A DNA stretch of 57,649 nucleotides from Legionellales bacterium. GTDB taxonomy: Bacteria > Pseudomonadota > Gammaproteobacteria > Legionellales > Legionellaceae. The position numbers and the translations under genes were made by a program. Under the pieces are notes generated by a model. That model worked only from the letters and a program-made list of their open reading frames with translations. It had not been told where the DNA came from and made no database searches. Where the stretch lies: NCBI GenBank assembly GCA_020050595.1, contig JAGVKL010000039.1, positions 1 to 57,649 on the forward strand. Direction: 5' to 3'. Below are positions 18,176 to 27,614 of the stretch, one piece after another; within the stretch, counting starts at the first letter, position 1; every line of letters begins with the position of its first letter.

Positions 18176-18922
18176 ATGAAAAAAGATATATTATTAGGTG
18201 TGAATATCGATCATATTGCAACGTTAAGGCAAGCTCGAGGGACACGCTATCCTGATCCTGTTCAGGCAGCCATAGATGCCGAAGAAGCCGGGGCGGATGG
18301 CATTACGTTACACATGCGAGAAGATCGACGTCATATTCAAGCGCGTGATGTGAGATTGATTAAAGAGGTTCTACAAACAAGAATGAACCTTGAATTAGCC
18401 GTTACCGATGCCATGCTCGATTTCGCGGAAGAAATAAAACCAGAACATACCTGCCTTGTACCAGAAAAACGAGAAGAATTAACCACGGAAGGCGGACTGG
18501 ATGTTTTAAAGCATTATAAAATCGTAGAGCAAGCGGTGAAGCGCTTATCAGCGATGGGGAGTGAAGTTTCTTTATTTATTGATCCTGATTTAGATCAAAT
18601 CGATGCTGCAAGGGCTATAGGAGCGCCTGCCATTGAGCTTCACACGGGTTGCTATGCAGATGCGGCTAGTGAAACCTTACAGCAAGAAGAGCTTCAGCGG
18701 ATTCAACGAGCAGCCCAACATGCCTTTAAATTAGGATTAATTGTTAATGCCGGTCATGGTTTGCACTACCATAATGTTAAATCCATTGCTAAGATCAAAG
18801 AGTTACATGAATTAAATATTGGCCATGCCATTATTGCTCGGGCTCTTTTTTGTGGATTAAAAGAAGCAGTAAGGCAGATGCGAGAACTCATGCAAGAAGC
18901 GAGAAATTATGTCAATGACTGA
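18176..18922 (+). CDS. pdxJ: Pyridoxine 5'-phosphate synthase
   Basis: PdxJ condenses 1-deoxyxylulose 5-phosphate with 3-amino-2-oxopropyl phosphate to make pyridoxine 5'-phosphate. The 248-aa TIM-barrel protein shows [20 protein letters not shown] near 6-25, [13 protein letters not shown] near 44-56 (catalytic Glu and His), [28 protein letters not shown] near 97-115 and the phosphate-binding [11 protein letters not shown] near 191-201. An ideal aggaggt lies five bases before the ATG. korA starts inside its last codons (14-base overlap), so pdxJ and korAB are one transcript. Confidence 0.97.
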   Translation: MKKDILLGVNIDHIATLRQARGTRYPDPVQAAIDAEEAGADGITLHMREDRRHIQARDVRLIKEVLQTRMNLELAVTDAMLDFAEEIKPEHTCLVPEKREELTTEGGLDVLKHYKIVEQAVKRLSAMGSEVSLFIDPDLDQIDAARAIGAPAIELHTGCYADAASETLQQEELQRIQRAAQHAFKLGLIVNAGHGLHYHNVKSIAKIKELHELNIGHAIIARALFCGLKEAVRQMRELMQEARNYVND

Positions 18923-20711
18923 CGCGATTGTGATTCGCATCACCGGGGATTCTGGTGATGGTGTGCAATTGGTAGGGGAGCAATTAACGATTACGGCAGC
19001 TTTAACCGGCCGTGATGTTCGAACCTTGCCTGATTTTCCAGCAGAAATCCGTGCTCCTGCAGGCACTGTTGCGGGGGTTTCTGGTTTTCAATTGGCCATG
19101 GCCGAGGAAGCTATCTTTACCGCAGGTGAGACACTGGATGTCTTAGTCGCTTTGAATCCAGCAGCATTAAAAAATTCGTTGCAATACCTTAATCAAGGCG
19201 GCTTATTGATTATTAATCAAGACAGCATGGATGCTAAGGATTGGGAAAAAGCGGGGAGTAGCGCCGATCTATTAAAAGACGCATCACAACATTATCAAGT
19301 CATCTCATTGCCACTCATTACGCAAACGCTGCAAGCCATTGAGGCACTAGATGTGGGCCATACCCAAGCAAAAAAAGCTAAAAATTTCTATGTATTAGGG
19401 TTGGTATTGTGGCTTTTTGATCTGCCCACTGAAAGTTGCGTAGCTTTTATTCATAAAAAATTTAAAGACAAGCCTTTGATTGCTAAGGCCAACGAGCAAA
19501 CGTTACTTGCTGGGTACAATTATGCGATGACGCTAGAGTTGTCGCGCCAACATTACATGCTGGGGCAAGTAAGCCGTCCGGAAGGCGACTATCGCCAAAT
19601 CACCGGCGTTGAGGCTATTTCCTTAGCCGTTGCCACGCTTGCTGCTACAACAAAACGGCCTACGCTTGTATCAGGTTATCCAATTACCCCCGCCTCTGCT
19701 ATTTTGCAAGAATGTGTGAAATTGGCTGATTTTGGTGTGCAATTGTTGCAAGCTGAAGATGAAATAGCAGCAATTTGTTCCTGTATTGGAGCGGCATTTG
19801 GCGGTTGTCTCGCTTTGACGTGTACCTCAGGCCCGGGTCTTGATTTAAAAAGTGAAAGTTTAGGTTTAGCCGTAGTTGCCGAACTACCGCTGGTAGTCAT
19901 TGATGTTCAGCGAGCAGGGGCTTCCACAGGCATGCCCACTAAAACAGAACAAAGCGATCTAAGGCAAGCGCTTTATGGACGACATGGGGAAGCGCCTTTA
20001 CCGGTGATTGCTGCAAAAACGTCCTCGGATTGTTTTTACACCATTCTTGAAGCATTTACGATAGCTATTAACTACATGACGCCAGTTATTGTGTTATTAG
20101 ATGCCTATATAGCTAATGGGGCAGAGCCATGGAAAATTCCTGAAGTAGAGTCGCTTACGTTGCCTTCTCTTGATTTTAATCGTTTTCCTAAGCCTTACCA
20201 GCGAGATGAGCGGTTAAGTCGCAGTTGGAATTTACCGGGCACACCCGGGTTTATCCATCAATTAGGAGGATTGGAAAAGCAGGGAGAGGAAGGCCGAGTA
20301 AGCTATGATGCGGCAAATCATCAAAAAATGGTGGATACAAGAGCGGCTAAAATAGCGGGGATTGCTAAAGATTATCCACCGCTGATGATCGAAGGCGACG
20401 AAAAAGCCTCTGTTTTATTAGTAGGCTGGGGCAGTACATACGGCAGCCTTAAATCCGCTATTACCCAATGCCAAGAAGAAGGTATCTCGGTCGCATTACT
20501 TCACTTAAGGCATTTGAATCCTTTACCCAATGACTTAGGGGAAACATTAAAACGTTTTAAACAGGTTTTTGTTGCGGAATTAAATTCAGGCCAGCTTTGT
20601 CAATTGCTGCGGGCTCAGTATTTAATTGATGCACACTCCATTAGCCAGTGCACAGGGCAACCATTTACGACGAGTCATCTTGTAAACACTATTAAAGGAC
20701 TCTTAAAATGA
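18909..20711 (+). CDS. korA: 2-oxoacid:acceptor oxidoreductase, fused gamma-alpha subunit (KorA-like)
   Basis: Alpha chain of a CoA-dependent 2-oxoacid:acceptor oxidoreductase, probably for 2-oxoglutarate. The 600-aa chain carries an N-terminal gamma domain (residues about 1-200; [17 protein letters not shown] at 9-25, [15 protein letters not shown] at 37-51) fused to the pyrimidine-binding alpha domain (about 230-420; [48 protein letters not shown]) and a C-terminal domain II ([17 protein letters not shown]). PTKTEQSDL and GRHGE match the two-subunit oxygen-tolerant KorAB type known from Mycobacterium. It overlaps pdxJ by 14 bases and korB by four. No 2-oxoglutarate dehydrogenase genes are in the window. 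Confidence 0.9.
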   Translation: MSMTDAIVIRITGDSGDGVQLVGEQLTITAALTGRDVRTLPDFPAEIRAPAGTVAGVSGFQLAMAEEAIFTAGETLDVLVALNPAALKNSLQYLNQGGLLIINQDSMDAKDWEKAGSSADLLKDASQHYQVISLPLITQTLQAIEALDVGHTQAKKAKNFYVLGLVLWLFDLPTESCVAFIHKKFKDKPLIAKANEQTLLAGYNYAMTLELSRQHYMLGQVSRPEGDYRQITGVEAISLAVATLAATTKRPTLVSGYPITPASAILQECVKLADFGVQLLQAEDEIAAICSCIGAAFGGCLALTCTSGPGLDLKSESLGLAVVAELPLVVIDVQRAGASTGMPTKTEQSDLRQALYGRHGEAPLPVIAAKTSSDCFYTILEAFTIAINYMTPVIVLLDAYIANGAEPWKIPEVESLTLPSLDFNRFPKPYQRDERLSRSWNLPGTPGFIHQLGGLEKQGEEGRVSYDAANHQKMVDTRAAKIAGIAKDYPPLMIEGDEKASVLLVGWGSTYGSLKSAITQCQEEGISVALLHLRHLNPLPNDLGETLKRFKQVFVAELNSGQLCQLLRAQYLIDAHSISQCTGQPFTTSHLVNTIKGLLK

Positions 20712-21682
20712 ATAAAACAACCTTAAGTCGCGCCGATTTTACCAATCAAACCGAAGTACGGTGGTGTCCTGGGTGTGGGGATTATGCCATTTTAGCTGCT
20801 TTACAACGGATTATGCCGGATTTAGGCCTTCCTCCAGAGCAGCATGTTTTCGTTTCAGGCATTGGTTGTGCGGGACGGCTGCCTTATTATATGAATACGT
20901 ATGGTTTTCATACCATCCATGGTCGTGCAACCGCGGTTGCTACGGGCTTAAAAGCGATGCGTGATGATTTATGTGTCTGGGTGATTACAGGTGATGGAGA
21001 TGCTTTAAGTATCGGAGGTAATCATTTAATCCACTGCTTACGGCGTAATGTCAATTTCAAAATTTTATTATTTAATAACCAAGTCTATGGGTTAACGAAA
21101 GGGCAATTTTCTCCCACGTCACAAAAAGGGCAAATTACTAAAACCTCTCCACAAGGTGTAACCAACCAACCTATCAATCCGCTAATGTTAGCCTTAGCGG
21201 CAGGTGCTAGCTTTGTGGCAAGAGCAGTGGATAAAGATCCTAATCATCTTGGCGAAATAATTAAAAAGGCTTACGAACATCAAGGCTGTGCTTTTGTTGA
21301 AATTTACCAAGATTGCAATATTTTCAACCATGGAGCGTTTGACGAATTCGCCTTAAAAGCAAACCGCGCTGCCAATACGTTGGTACTTGAAGAAGGGAAA
21401 CCTTTACTATTTGGTGCAGAAAAAGAATGTGCTTTAGTCATGAAAAATGAAGAATTGCAAAAGGCAGCTGCAAAAGACGTAGCCGATGAATATTGCCACA
21501 ATTCAAAAGACTTTATAGCCGCGATGCGCCTAGCTCGATTAAATTTCCCCACCCACCCTGTTCCTTTAGGGGTGTATTATCAAGAGGAAAGGGATGTATT
21601 TCAGTTAAATACTAAACCTAAAAAATCAGTAAGTGATTTACCCAATTTATACCGAGCTCGAGCTAGCTGGCAGCAGGTTTAA
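20708..21682 (+). CDS. korB: 2-oxoacid:acceptor oxidoreductase, beta subunit (KorB-like)
   Basis: Thiamine-diphosphate-binding beta chain, 324 aa. RWCPGCGDYAIL near 18-29 and SGIGCAGR near 49-56 supply three cysteines for the [4Fe-4S] cluster, with a fourth candidate in IYQDCNIFN near 203. The TPP/Mg motif GDGDALSIGGNH near 97-108 and FNNQVYGLTKGQFSPTS near 124-140 are intact. No ferredoxin domain is fused, so an external ferredoxin should take the electrons; none is encoded nearby. ATGA overlap with korA implies translational coupling and equal stoichiometry. A strong hairpin follows the stop. Confidence 0.92.
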   Translation: MNKTTLSRADFTNQTEVRWCPGCGDYAILAALQRIMPDLGLPPEQHVFVSGIGCAGRLPYYMNTYGFHTIHGRATAVATGLKAMRDDLCVWVITGDGDALSIGGNHLIHCLRRNVNFKILLFNNQVYGLTKGQFSPTSQKGQITKTSPQGVTNQPINPLMLALAAGASFVARAVDKDPNHLGEIIKKAYEHQGCAFVEIYQDCNIFNHGAFDEFALKANRAANTLVLEEGKPLLFGAEKECALVMKNEELQKAAAKDVADEYCHNSKDFIAAMRLARLNFPTHPVPLGVYYQEERDVFQLNTKPKKSVSDLPNLYRARASWQQV

Positions 21683-21689
21683 AAGAATG

Positions 21690-21712
21690 TTTCCCGCTTT
21701 TTAAGCGGGAAA
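21690..21712. terminator. Bidirectional hairpin between korB and yccA
   Basis: tttcccgctt (21690-21699) and aagcgggaaa (21703-21712) form a perfect 10-bp stem with a 3-base loop, eight bases after korB and 25 bases beyond the end of convergent yccA. It can act on both strands. Confidence 0.7.
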
Positions 21713-21737
21713 GTAGATGAACCTAGTAGGTAGGTAA

Positions 21738-22415
21738 TTAATCGCGATTGCCAGAAAAGGCACCTAAGAGGTTTAGTAAGCTAATAAATAGGTTGTAGAT
21801 GGATACAAACAAAGAAACCGTAGCAGAAATATAGTTGGTTTCTCCGCCGTGAATGATTTCACTGGTTTGGAAGAGAATGAGACCAGATGAAATTAAAACA
21901 AAAGCTGCGGAAATACCAAGGTATAAAGCTGGGATTTGGAAGAAAACGCTAGCAATCATGGCTAAAAAGGCAAGCATAACCGCGATGAAAAGAAAGCCGC
22001 CTAAGTAGCTCATGTCTTTTCGGGTGGTAAGCACATAGCCTGAAAGCGCAAAAAATATTAATCCTGTACCGCCTAAAGCAGTGGCAATAATTTGGTGGCC
22101 ATTTGAAAAGTTAGCAATGTATAGATTCAAAATAGGCCCTAGGGTATATCCTAAGAAACCTGTGAAGGCAAATACACTTAAAAGCCCCCAAGCACTATTT
22201 CTCAATGCATGGGTTAAAAACATTAATCCATACATACCAACGATCAATATAAGCGGATTAAGAGGTCTTGCATGGGTTGCAAATGAAATGTAAGCGGTAA
22301 GGGCACTAAAAAGGAATGTTAGGCCGAGTAACAAGTAAGTGTTTCTTAACACTTTATTCGTCGCAAGGGCTGACTCTCCGCTGCGGCTTAATATCGAGAC
22401 ATCGTTTCTGTTCAT
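21738..22415 (-). CDS. yccA: Bax inhibitor-1 family membrane protein YccA
   Basis: A 225-aa inner-membrane protein with seven hydrophobic segments. It follows E. coli YccA closely along its length: NKVLRNTYLLLGLT near 19-32, GMYGLMFLTHALRN, FAFTGFLGYTLGPILN, SGYVLTTRKDMSYLGG and the C-terminal IIHGGETNYISATVSL. In E. coli YccA interacts with and can inhibit the FtsH protease, and the BI-1 fold conducts Ca2+/H+ in other bacteria. ggag seven bases upstream supports the ATG. It is divergent from the nitrilase gene over a 179-bp A+T-rich gap in which no convincing promoter pair was found. Confidence 0.94.
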   Translation of the reverse strand: MNRNDVSILSRSGESALATNKVLRNTYLLLGLTFLFSALTAYISFATHARPLNPLILIVGMYGLMFLTHALRNSAWGLLSVFAFTGFLGYTLGPILNLYIANFSNGHQIIATALGGTGLIFFALSGYVLTTRKDMSYLGGFLFIAVMLAFLAMIASVFFQIPALYLGISAAFVLISSGLILFQTSEIIHGGETNYISATVSLFVSIYNLFISLLNLLGAFSGNRD

Positions 22416-22594
22416 GGAAAAACTCCAGGTTATTTATATTAAGTTTAGCATACATGAGGCTTAATTTTAATTTTTCAAGTCTAACTGGGATGACTATTTG
22501 TGACAAGAGGTTATTAAGTATAAGATGTGTTTTATTGATTAAAGTTTAAAAGTGACGATTCCTGCGATCGTTTTGATCCAATGGGAGTGTAAGA

Positions 22595-23410
22595 ATGCAT
22601 CGTGCTGCAGTTTTACAAATGGTTTCAAGCCCGAATATTTTAGAAAATTTACATACCCTAGAATTTTTTTTATCTAAAGCACAAAAAGAAGCGGCAGCGT
22701 TAATTGTATTACCCGAAAATTTTGCTTTTATGGGTATCAAAGAAACCGATAAACTTGCGATAGCCGAAGCGTATGGTCACGGTATTATTCAAGATACACT
22801 TAAGAAATTCGCTAAACAGTACCGTCTTTGGATTATTGCCGGTTCTATTTTTATTAAAAGCGAAAATCACCGTGTTAAAGCCAGCTGCATTGTCTATAAT
22901 AGTGAAGGAGAGGCGGTTGCGCGATATGACAAAATCCATTTATTTGACGTTCGCGTATCAGAAGAAGAGGCTCATCAAGAATCACTAACCATCGAACCAG
23001 GCAACCAATTGGTGGTTGTTGATACCCCTATTGGTCGTGTTGGTTTAACCGTTTGCTACGATTTGCGCTTCCCTGAGCTCTACCGACAGTTGGTTTTAAA
23101 AGGCGCGGAATTATTTACAGTTCCGTCGGCTTTTACTAAAGTTACTGGGGCTGCGCATTGGGAGACTTTATTAAGGGCCCGCGCTATCGAAAACTTAGGT
23201 TATGTTTTAGCGCCTAACCAAGGAGGACAGCATCTTAATGGTCGCCAAACGTATGGTCATAGTATGATTGTAGAGCCTTGGGGAAAAGTGATTGGTGAGC
23301 AGAAAAAGGATCCTGGAATTATTTTTGCGGATATTGATTTAGAGCGATTAAGGCAATTGAGATTGCAATTTCCCTGCAATGAGCACCACGTATTAGGACA
23401 AGAAGGTTAA
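22595..23410 (+). CDS. Carbon-nitrogen hydrolase (Nit/omega-amidase-like)
   Basis: Nitrilase-superfamily amidase, 271 aa, close to the Nit1/YbeM group that hydrolyses deaminated glutathione or omega-amides. The Glu-Lys-Cys triad is visible: LPENFAFM (Glu43 region), YDKIHLFDV (Lys near 113) and LTVCYDLRFPELYRQL (Cys near 151). AFTKVTGAAHWETLLRARAIE near 183-203 and GGQHLNGRQTYGHSMIV are family-typical. gggag lies six bases before the ATG. tldD follows three bases after the stop, so the two are cotranscribed; this pairing is common in gammaproteobacteria. Confidence 0.9.
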   Translation: MHRAAVLQMVSSPNILENLHTLEFFLSKAQKEAAALIVLPENFAFMGIKETDKLAIAEAYGHGIIQDTLKKFAKQYRLWIIAGSIFIKSENHRVKASCIVYNSEGEAVARYDKIHLFDVRVSEEEAHQESLTIEPGNQLVVVDTPIGRVGLTVCYDLRFPELYRQLVLKGAELFTVPSAFTKVTGAAHWETLLRARAIENLGYVLAPNQGGQHLNGRQTYGHSMIVEPWGKVIGEQKKDPGIIFADIDLERLRQLRLQFPCNEHHVLGQEG

Positions 23411-23413
23411 GTT

Positions 23414-24853
23414 ATGAAGTTACCACTAGCAATTGCTAAAGATTTACTACTAAAACCGGCTGCTATCGATGAGTCCGTTATCGAAAAGTTAATTCGTTCA
23501 ATGTTAACCAACCAAATTGACGATGCCGATCTTTATTTTCAAAGCTGTAGTTATGAATCCTGGTATTTAGAAGACTCCGAAGTGAAAAGCGGATCATACT
23601 CGATTGATCGCGGTGTAGGCATCCGTGCCGTAAGCGGCGATAAGACGGGGTATGCTTATTGTGATGATATTTTATTACCAGCCATGGAACGTGCAGCTTC
23701 CGCGGCTCGTTCTATAGCGTTTAGCGGCAAAAAAACAAGCCAAGCCATCAATGTTGTCAGTGCTCCTATTAGTCATTATCAAGGGATTAATCCCATTGAA
23801 GGAATGACTAAGCAAGAAAAAATAGCCTTACTTGAGGCCATCGATAAAGAGGCACGGCGGTTAGATCCCCGAGTTATCCAAGTGAATGCATCCCTAAGCG
23901 CTTGCTATGAAGTGGTGATGATAGCAGGGATGCAAGGTCAAATGCTTGCGGATGTTCGCCCTTTGGTTAGTATTAGTGTCAGTGTCATTGTCGAAGAGCA
24001 CGGCCGTCGTGAATCAGCACGTACAGGTGGTGGTGGGCGAGTTGGCTATTCATTCTACTTAGAAAAAGAACGAGCCCTCATTTATGCCCGTGAAGCGGTT
24101 CGTGAGGCTTTAGTTAATTTGCAAGCGAAACCAGCACCCGCGGGGACAATGCCTGTGGTTTTAGGCCCTGGTTGGCCTGGCGTTTTATTGCACGAAGCGG
24201 TAGGGCATGGTTTAGAAGGGGATTTTAACCGCAAAGGGTTATCCGCTTTTTCAGGACGTATGGGGCAGCAAGTAGCAGCGCCTGAAGTGACGGTGGTGGA
24301 TAATGGTACCTTAGCTAACCGGCGTGGTTCGTTGAGTATCGATGATGAAGGTACGCCTACGCAGTGCACAACGCTCATTGAAAATGGGGTTTTAGTTAAT
24401 TATATGCAAGATAAATTAAATGCAAAATTAATGGGCATGAAGCCAACCGGCAATTGTCGCCGTGAATCGTATGCACATGTACCTATGCCTAGAATGACCA
24501 ATACCTATATGCTGGCTGGTAAACACGACCCTCAAGAGATTATTCGTTCGGTTAAACGCGGATTATATGCGGTTAATTTTGGCGGAGGACAGGTCGATAT
24601 TACCTCAGGTCAATTTGTGTTTTCAGCAAGCGAGGCTTATTTAATTGAAGACGGAAAAATAACTCAGCCCGTAAAAGGCGCTACTTTGATCGGCAATGGA
24701 CCTGAAGTCATGAAAAAAATCAGTATGGTAGGTAATGATTTATCGCTAGATAGTGGGATCGGGGTTTGCGGCAAAGACGGTCAATCGGTCCCTGTAGGCG
24801 TAGGCCAGCCTACGCTTAAAATTGATTCTTTGACGGTAGGTGGGACAAAATAA
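23414..24853 (+). CDS. tldD: Metalloprotease TldD
   Basis: Zinc-metalloprotease subunit that works with TldE/PmbA; the E. coli pair matures microcin B17 and degrades the CcdA antitoxin. The 479-aa length is normal (E. coli 481). The catalytic motif HEAVGH begins at His260 and continues [16 protein letters not shown], followed by the third zinc-ligand region near [18 protein letters not shown] and the C-terminal [25 protein letters not shown] (read as two blocks). The partner pmbA/tldE is not in this window. It is cotranscribed with the upstream amidase. Confidence 0.95.
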   Translation: MKLPLAIAKDLLLKPAAIDESVIEKLIRSMLTNQIDDADLYFQSCSYESWYLEDSEVKSGSYSIDRGVGIRAVSGDKTGYAYCDDILLPAMERAASAARSIAFSGKKTSQAINVVSAPISHYQGINPIEGMTKQEKIALLEAIDKEARRLDPRVIQVNASLSACYEVVMIAGMQGQMLADVRPLVSISVSVIVEEHGRRESARTGGGGRVGYSFYLEKERALIYAREAVREALVNLQAKPAPAGTMPVVLGPGWPGVLLHEAVGHGLEGDFNRKGLSAFSGRMGQQVAAPEVTVVDNGTLANRRGSLSIDDEGTPTQCTTLIENGVLVNYMQDKLNAKLMGMKPTGNCRRESYAHVPMPRMTNTYMLAGKHDPQEIIRSVKRGLYAVNFGGGQVDITSGQFVFSASEAYLIEDGKITQPVKGATLIGNGPEVMKKISMVGNDLSLDSGIGVCGKDGQSVPVGVGQPTLKIDSLTVGGTK

Positions 24854-24949
24854 TGCAGGATTATTTTGTTTTATAAAAAACCTATATTTACAAAAATAAG
24901 TTATTTTGTTAAAATAATACCATATTTGTTTGATTAAATAATGTTCTGA

Positions 24950-27259
24950 ATGACTAAGTTAAGCGAAAATATAGGGTATCTAACAAAGCTTAAAGAAGAT
25001 TACTCAAACCTGCAGTGGTACAACAAGTATATCTTTTTTCCCCGCAGATTAAGAGTGGCACTTAATAATTTTACCCCGACCTCAAATGAATCGGCGTACA
25101 AAATTTATCAGGCATTATATGATAATCCATCTCGTATTGAACGCTGGCTTATAAACGGGGGATGGTTTACAGGTATTCGCCGTTTTTTTGAAACCCCGTT
25201 TGCGGCTACATTGCGCAAATTTCGTGAAGAAAAATTATTGGGTGGGCATTTTGTTCGTATCGACCAAGCAGGTATTTTTGACATAGCAATAAGCCATGAA
25301 AATCCACTTTACTATACTAGCGCAGAAAATAAAGAAAAGTTAGAAGGGTTTTATCTTTACCATCCTATATTCAAAGAGGGAGAGCATGCTCAATCTAATC
25401 GTGCTGCTTATATTAATTGCCCTCAACAAGGCAATTTTACGACTATCTTAGCTAATTTACAAAATACAGGTTTATTAACCACTAGCTCAGCTGCTCAAGC
25501 CAATTTTGATGCCATTGCTAAGCATCCTGATATAGCTAAATTTAGCGAGGCTATTAATAATATCCGTCGTCATTTTTTAATAGGAAATGATGCACAAACC
25601 AATTTTGATACTATTGCTAAGCATCCTAATACGGCCCAACTATGTGATGCTATTCTCGATCTTCATGGCACTGGTTTATTGCAGGATTATTTTCACGAGG
25701 TTGTTAAATTTAGTCACCCGATTAATTATGCACGCGCTATTAGTTTTTTATGTGGTAGGGGCGAAATTACACGAGAAAATCGTGCCATGGTAAATAGTAT
25801 TTTACTTTCGCTAGATTCTCTTCCAGGAATACACGGGCTAATGTGCACTGGAAAAATTGCTGCACTCTTAAGGTCAAGATTATTGTTTACAGAGGAGTAC
25901 CGATCGGATTGGATAACTGCCATGCAGCATAGTGATTGTTTTCGCGCAGGCCATGCTCTCAGACTCCTCAGAGACGGGGGGTTATTAACAGGAGCGGCAG
26001 CTGAAGCCAATCGTAATGCCGTCCGTGATTTTGCCGAAAATATAAGCGGGGTTGTACCTGTCATTCAGGCACTTACCCGAGCACATTTATTAACCCAAGA
26101 GCGTTTTAATCAAGTAATAGCCCATTCTGCTGTTTTGTGCCATGAACTCTGGGGTTATCAGGCTTGGGAGCTAACTGCCGCTCGATGGGATGAGATTATC
26201 GAGATAGCAGCCAGGCAAGATTTAACGGAAGCAGAAATTAGAAATTTAATTGTTCGCTATTTTCGAGCTCCTCGAGTCCCGGTGCTCCCGATCGCAGCAC
26301 CTTTAGTCCCAGTCGAAGCGCAACCTTTGCCGCAAATTAACAATGGTCAAAGTACCCATACAGCTAGCGTTCATGCATCGGTTTCTCGTTCAGCACATAA
26401 TCTTTATGAACGCTATCAGGCACAAATTGCTACGCAGGCTCTGCTTGATGGGGTCCTTGCCACATTCTCAATCTGGCTTATGTTTCAAGCTGATGATGAG
26501 CTTAAAATCCCTGCAGCCAGGCGCTGTTTTCAGCGGATTACGGCGATAACGTTTACGTTTACTGATCCCGGATCGGATGTATCTATTAGACAATTAATAG
26601 CACTCGTATGGATTGCTATTCATGACGCTGAGCAAACTACTGAGGGATTAAGTGAAAATGAGATTAAGCAATTATTAATTGATGGATTGTATGAAATCCA
26701 GCGCGGTTATAATTTAAGTGAAGAAGGTGTTGATAATGGCTCGCTCTCCGATATACCCATCTGTGTAGGCGGTACGTTTAATAAATTAATTGAGAAATTA
26801 GCTGGTGTACATAAGGATGTAGAGGTTATTTATCTTACTAGGGCACTTGCTACACGGAAGCTTCCTATCGTTGTCCAGGATGAGGCTATTAAGTACCTCA
26901 GGACTCTAAAAGGGACATTAGAAGCGAATAAATTTAATCCATTAATTGATAAGATTGCCGAAGAAGGTCTTGGTTACCGTGATGGGGAGCTGGATATTTG
27001 TGTATGGGATAAAATTAAGGCTTCGGTTACTGATAGGATATTTGACGAATTTGGTTCACTTTATAATAGCGATAAAGAAAACGCAGAGTTTGTAGCCTTT
27101 ATTAATAATGGTATCTATAAAGATTGTGAAGAAGCTATTCTTCCTTTAAAACATGATGTGGTTGCTGGCACAGGTGTTGGCGCCAACCCTGCTGCCTTTT
27201 TTGCCGGGGAAGCAGCAGCAGGGGCTGCTGCCCTGGGAACAGCAGCGCCTTCAATATAA
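24950..27259 (+). CDS. Large helical-repeat protein of unknown function
   Basis: Not recognised. In this 769-aa protein, residues about 155-450 hold degenerate helical repeats of roughly 35-45 aa built around phrases such as QANFDAIAKHPD, QTNFDTIAKHPN, GLLTTSS, GGLLTGAAAEANRNAV and AHLLTQERFNQVIAHSAVL. Similar LL-T-x-x-NF-x-x-I units occur in Legionellales proteins. A proline-rich linker (RVPVLPIAAPLVPVEAQPLP, near 440-460) leads to a second helical domain, with an Ala/Gly-rich end NPAAFFAGEAAAGAAALGTA. No signal peptide or membrane segment. No good ribosome site; an A+T-rich leader with ttacaa/16/taaaat at 24888-24915 may be its promoter. A relic of a similar 3' end lies beyond the next repeat element (27428). 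A host-directed effector is possible but only inferred. Confidence 0.72.
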   Translation: MTKLSENIGYLTKLKEDYSNLQWYNKYIFFPRRLRVALNNFTPTSNESAYKIYQALYDNPSRIERWLINGGWFTGIRRFFETPFAATLRKFREEKLLGGHFVRIDQAGIFDIAISHENPLYYTSAENKEKLEGFYLYHPIFKEGEHAQSNRAAYINCPQQGNFTTILANLQNTGLLTTSSAAQANFDAIAKHPDIAKFSEAINNIRRHFLIGNDAQTNFDTIAKHPNTAQLCDAILDLHGTGLLQDYFHEVVKFSHPINYARAISFLCGRGEITRENRAMVNSILLSLDSLPGIHGLMCTGKIAALLRSRLLFTEEYRSDWITAMQHSDCFRAGHALRLLRDGGLLTGAAAEANRNAVRDFAENISGVVPVIQALTRAHLLTQERFNQVIAHSAVLCHELWGYQAWELTAARWDEIIEIAARQDLTEAEIRNLIVRYFRAPRVPVLPIAAPLVPVEAQPLPQINNGQSTHTASVHASVSRSAHNLYERYQAQIATQALLDGVLATFSIWLMFQADDELKIPAARRCFQRITAITFTFTDPGSDVSIRQLIALVWIAIHDAEQTTEGLSENEIKQLLIDGLYEIQRGYNLSEEGVDNGSLSDIPICVGGTFNKLIEKLAGVHKDVEVIYLTRALATRKLPIVVQDEAIKYLRTLKGTLEANKFNPLIDKIAEEGLGYRDGELDICVWDKIKASVTDRIFDEFGSLYNSDKENAEFVAFINNGIYKDCEEAILPLKHDVVAGTGVGANPAAFFAGEAAAGAAALGTAAPSI

Positions 27260-27271
27260 GCCAGCGTAGCC

Positions 27272-27425
27272 GTAGCCCGTAAGAAGCAAAGCGGATTACG
27301 GGGATTACAATTAATAATACGCTCCCCATATAAGACAACAAAAATAATAATAATGCGTAAATATCTGTGTATTCATTGATCTTTAGAGGGCAACCCCGTA
27401 ATCCGCTTTGCTTCTTACGGGCTAC
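27272..27425. repeat. REP-like inverted-repeat element, family C copy 2
   Basis: Arms gtagcccgtaagaagcaaag and on (27272-27303) and the complement (27394-27425) enclose about 90 bases. In reverse complement the interior aligns with copy 1 at 12956-13106, sharing blocks such as caatgaata, gcattatt, ttttgttgt and tggggagcgta. It lies between the end of the helical-repeat gene and a second, degraded copy of that gene's 3' end. In the rest of the gap (27476-27614) no gene was seen. Confidence 0.85.
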
Positions 27426-27427
27426 GG

Positions 27428-27475
27428 GGCTCTGCCGCCTTTTTCGCTGGTGGAGAAGCAGCTTCGTCAACATAA
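27428..27475 (+). pseudogene. Relic of a second 3' end of the helical-repeat gene
   Basis: Sixteen codons read GSAAFFAGGEAASST then TAA, clearly related to the NPAAFFAGEAAAG...PSI end of the preceding gene; even the bases around the stop agree (tcaatataagccagc against tcaacataagaagc). Either a family C element landed in a duplicated 3' end, or this is the surviving tail of a deleted paralogue. It has no start codon and makes no protein alone. Confidence 0.6.
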
Positions 27476-27614
27476 GAAGCAACTACGTTGCAGGGCTCTA
27501 TGCGGATATAGGAGAGTTGCACCCTAACCTACAAAGTATTTGACATAGATGTCCGATGACATTAATTTGAAAAGGCCCCAGAATATTTAAAAAAGCGACT
27601 TCACAGGGATTATA

